Of a stretch of DNA of 5,562 nucleotides, positions 4,362 through 5,562 are shown in pieces. The translations under genes were made by a program, and so were the position numbers. Positions within the stretch are counted from its first letter, which is position 1. Each line of letters starts with the position of its first letter. The notes under the pieces were generated by a model that was not told the origin of the DNA, ran no database searches, and saw only the letters and a list, made by a program, of their open reading frames with translations. The stretch is from an uncultured Methylophilus sp. GTDB lineage: Bacteria; Pseudomonadota; Gammaproteobacteria; Burkholderiales; Methylophilaceae. The DNA is taken from contig CAKZJM010000061.1 in the NCBI GenBank assembly GCA_936943315.1, forward strand, positions 1 to 5,562, written 5' to 3'.

Positions 4362-5562
4362 GTGAACAAGACGGTGGAATCATCTGCATTGCATGCAGAA
4401 ATTGTAGGCATGCTGTATGCCAACAATCGCAGGTCACTGATGGCGGCCATCGTCGTCATGATTGCGTTGCTGCTGGTGCAGCGACCGTTGATCAATCCGG
4501 TGATCCTAAGCGTCTGGTCGGGCATTTTTCTTATCGCGTATGGCGCACGCGGCTTTCTCACCTATCAATACGAAAAAGACTCCCAGCATGCGCAGCATAG
4601 TATGCTGTGGTTGCAATGGTTTCGCGCCAGCACGGGCTTTTGCGGTATCGCCTGGGGCTTGGCGGGTATTTTGCTGTTTCCTGACAACGATACGGCACAC
4701 CAGGCGTTTCTGATTTTTGCGCTGGTGGGCGTGTCTGGCGCGGGCATTATCATTTATTCGGTAGACACCTTTAGCAGCAACCTGTTTAGCGGCGGCATTG
4801 TGCTATTTATGATCCCGCGCTTTCTCATCCACGGCAGTTCTGTCTCGCTAGCGCTGGCGGTGCTGTTTGTCGTCTATGTGGTGTATGTGACCGTGGCCGG
4901 CCGCAGCTTGGCGCTCAGCCTGCGCGAAAATATCTCCTTGCGTATTGCGTCTAACCTGGACAACCAAAAAGTACACCAGCTGGCCTATTATGATTTCCTC
5001 ACCGGCCTGCCTAATCGCCGGTTACTGACAGACCGTCTTAACCAGGCATTTGCCCGCTGTGTGCAACACCAGAGCTATGGCGCGGTGCTGTCGCTAGACC
5101 TGAATAACTTTAAAGGGCTCAATGACAGCAAAGGTCATCAGGCCGGGGATGAGTTGTTGCAGCAGGTGGCGATGCGGTTACAGGCCTGTTTGCGCAAAAA
5201 AGACACCATTGCGCGCATGGGCGGCGACGAGTTTATTGCGGTGCTTGATGAGCTATCGACAGATCAGGCACAAGCCGCTGCCGCCGCGCAGGCCGCCGCT
5301 GAAAAAATGATGGCGGTCTTTTCGCAACCGTTCCAGCTGCAACATACAAAGTACCGCACGGCGCCCAGCATCGGCATTTGCCTGTTTCTGGGGGATCGCT
5401 TGAGTGAGGCTGAAGTATTGATGCGGGCCGATATTGCAATGTACCAGGCCAAAAAATCCGATAACATCAACAGTATCCAGATGTATGACGAAGCCACGCA
5501 TCCTGCCATCGAAATGCGGGCGACGCTGGAAAATGAGCTGGCCTTTGCCCTGCAGGCCAACC
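4362..5562 (+). CDS. Membrane diguanylate cyclase, probably GGDEF-EAL, 3' end cut by the window
   Basis: Four hundred residues are visible with no stop. About six membrane helices (near 26-40, 45-61, 86-105, 114-133, 142-157 and 161-180) form a MASE-like sensor I cannot name. A short linker leads to the GGDEF domain: DFLTGLPNRR (211-220), LSLDLNNFK with metal-binding D246, GHQAGDELL, the active site GGDEF (287-291) and SIGIC. The allosteric inhibition site RxxD is intact as RKKD (278-281), five residues before GGDEF. Cyclase activity with product inhibition is therefore expected. The last visible stretch, MRATLENELAFALQAN, is how the linker into an EAL phosphodiesterase domain normally starts, so a bifunctional GGDEF-EAL protein is likely, but EAL itself lies outside. 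The GTG start has the only good ribosome binding site and keeps an AEIVGMLYANNRRSL segment like that preceding helix 1 in related proteins. An alanine-rich insert (303-313) follows GGDEF. Confidence 0.9.
   Translation, partial: MNKTVESSALHAEIVGMLYANNRRSLMAAIVVMIALLLVQRPLINPVILSVWSGIFLIAYGARGFLTYQYEKDSQHAQHSMLWLQWFRASTGFCGIAWGLAGILLFPDNDTAHQAFLIFALVGVSGAGIIIYSVDTFSSNLFSGGIVLFMIPRFLIHGSSVSLALAVLFVVYVVYVTVAGRSLALSLRENISLRIASNLDNQKVHQLAYYDFLTGLPNRRLLTDRLNQAFARCVQHQSYGAVLSLDLNNFKGLNDSKGHQAGDELLQQVAMRLQACLRKKDTIARMGGDEFIAVLDELSTDQAQAAAAAQAAAEKMMAVFSQPFQLQHTKYRTAPSIGICLFLGDRLSEAEVLMRADIAMYQAKKSDNINSIQMYDEATHPAIEMRATLENELAFALQAN

Noticed and set aside
4175..4561. 128-aa minus-strand frame spanning the gap before the GGDEF gene
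   Set aside because: It overlaps both neighbouring plus-strand genes, lacks a convincing ribosome binding site, and reads as a low-complexity shadow.
5233..5560. Minus-strand frames under the GGDEF domain
   Set aside because: The plus-strand reading contains GGDEF and RxxD in order, so these are shadows.
1..5562. A new defence, mobile or CRISPR-type system
   Set aside because: There is no repeat-spacer array, integrase, transposase, toxin-antitoxin pair or nuclease. All larger genes fall in known metabolic, regulatory or signalling families.

Overview
The window reads as an ordinary chromosomal segment of a Gram-negative proteobacterium with moderate base composition. The evidence is a YcaC hydrolase close to the enterobacterial protein as I recall it, a CrgA-type LysR regulator, a pirin and a membrane-bound GGDEF(-EAL) protein. 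A beta- or gammaproteobacterium is my inference; the genus cannot be fixed by eye. I see no tRNA, rRNA, insertion sequence, CRISPR array, phage gene or attachment site.

Layout. Positions 1-2580 are coded on the minus strand and 2708-5562 on the plus strand, with the divergence point at 2581-2707. On the minus strand, reading away from that point, lie a pirin (2580-1720), a YcaC-type isochorismatase-like hydrolase (1587-961), a 251-base gap, a 50-residue basic protein (709-557), and the first 140 codons of a catalase-related haem protein (420-1, running off the left edge). On the plus strand lie a LysR-type regulator (2708-3598), an ABM-domain protein with two C-terminal membrane segments (3633-4211), and a six-helix membrane diguanylate cyclase, probably GGDEF-EAL, that starts at a GTG (4362) and runs off the right edge.

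How the genes may work together. Pirin/ycaC diverging from lysR/ABM looks like one regulated unit. The LysR protein probably reads the divergent region, which holds a 14-bp perfect palindrome and repeated half-sites, and controls pirin, perhaps ycaC and itself. Pirin (quercetinase-like cupin), YcaC (cysteine hydrolase fold) and ABM domains all belong to families acting on small organic, often aromatic or quinone-like, compounds. A detoxification or redox-stress role is therefore plausible, but it is inferred. The catalase-like gene fits an oxidative-stress theme and has its own repeat-rich promoter. The cyclic-di-GMP protein appears to be a separate unit.

The most notable non-coding signals are a 34-bp near-perfect palindrome ahead of the ycaC ribosome binding site, 14-bp-phased repeats over the catalase-like promoter, the palindrome in the lysR/pirin region, and two back-to-back hairpins in the first codons of the GGDEF gene. 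I found no convincing new multi-gene system.
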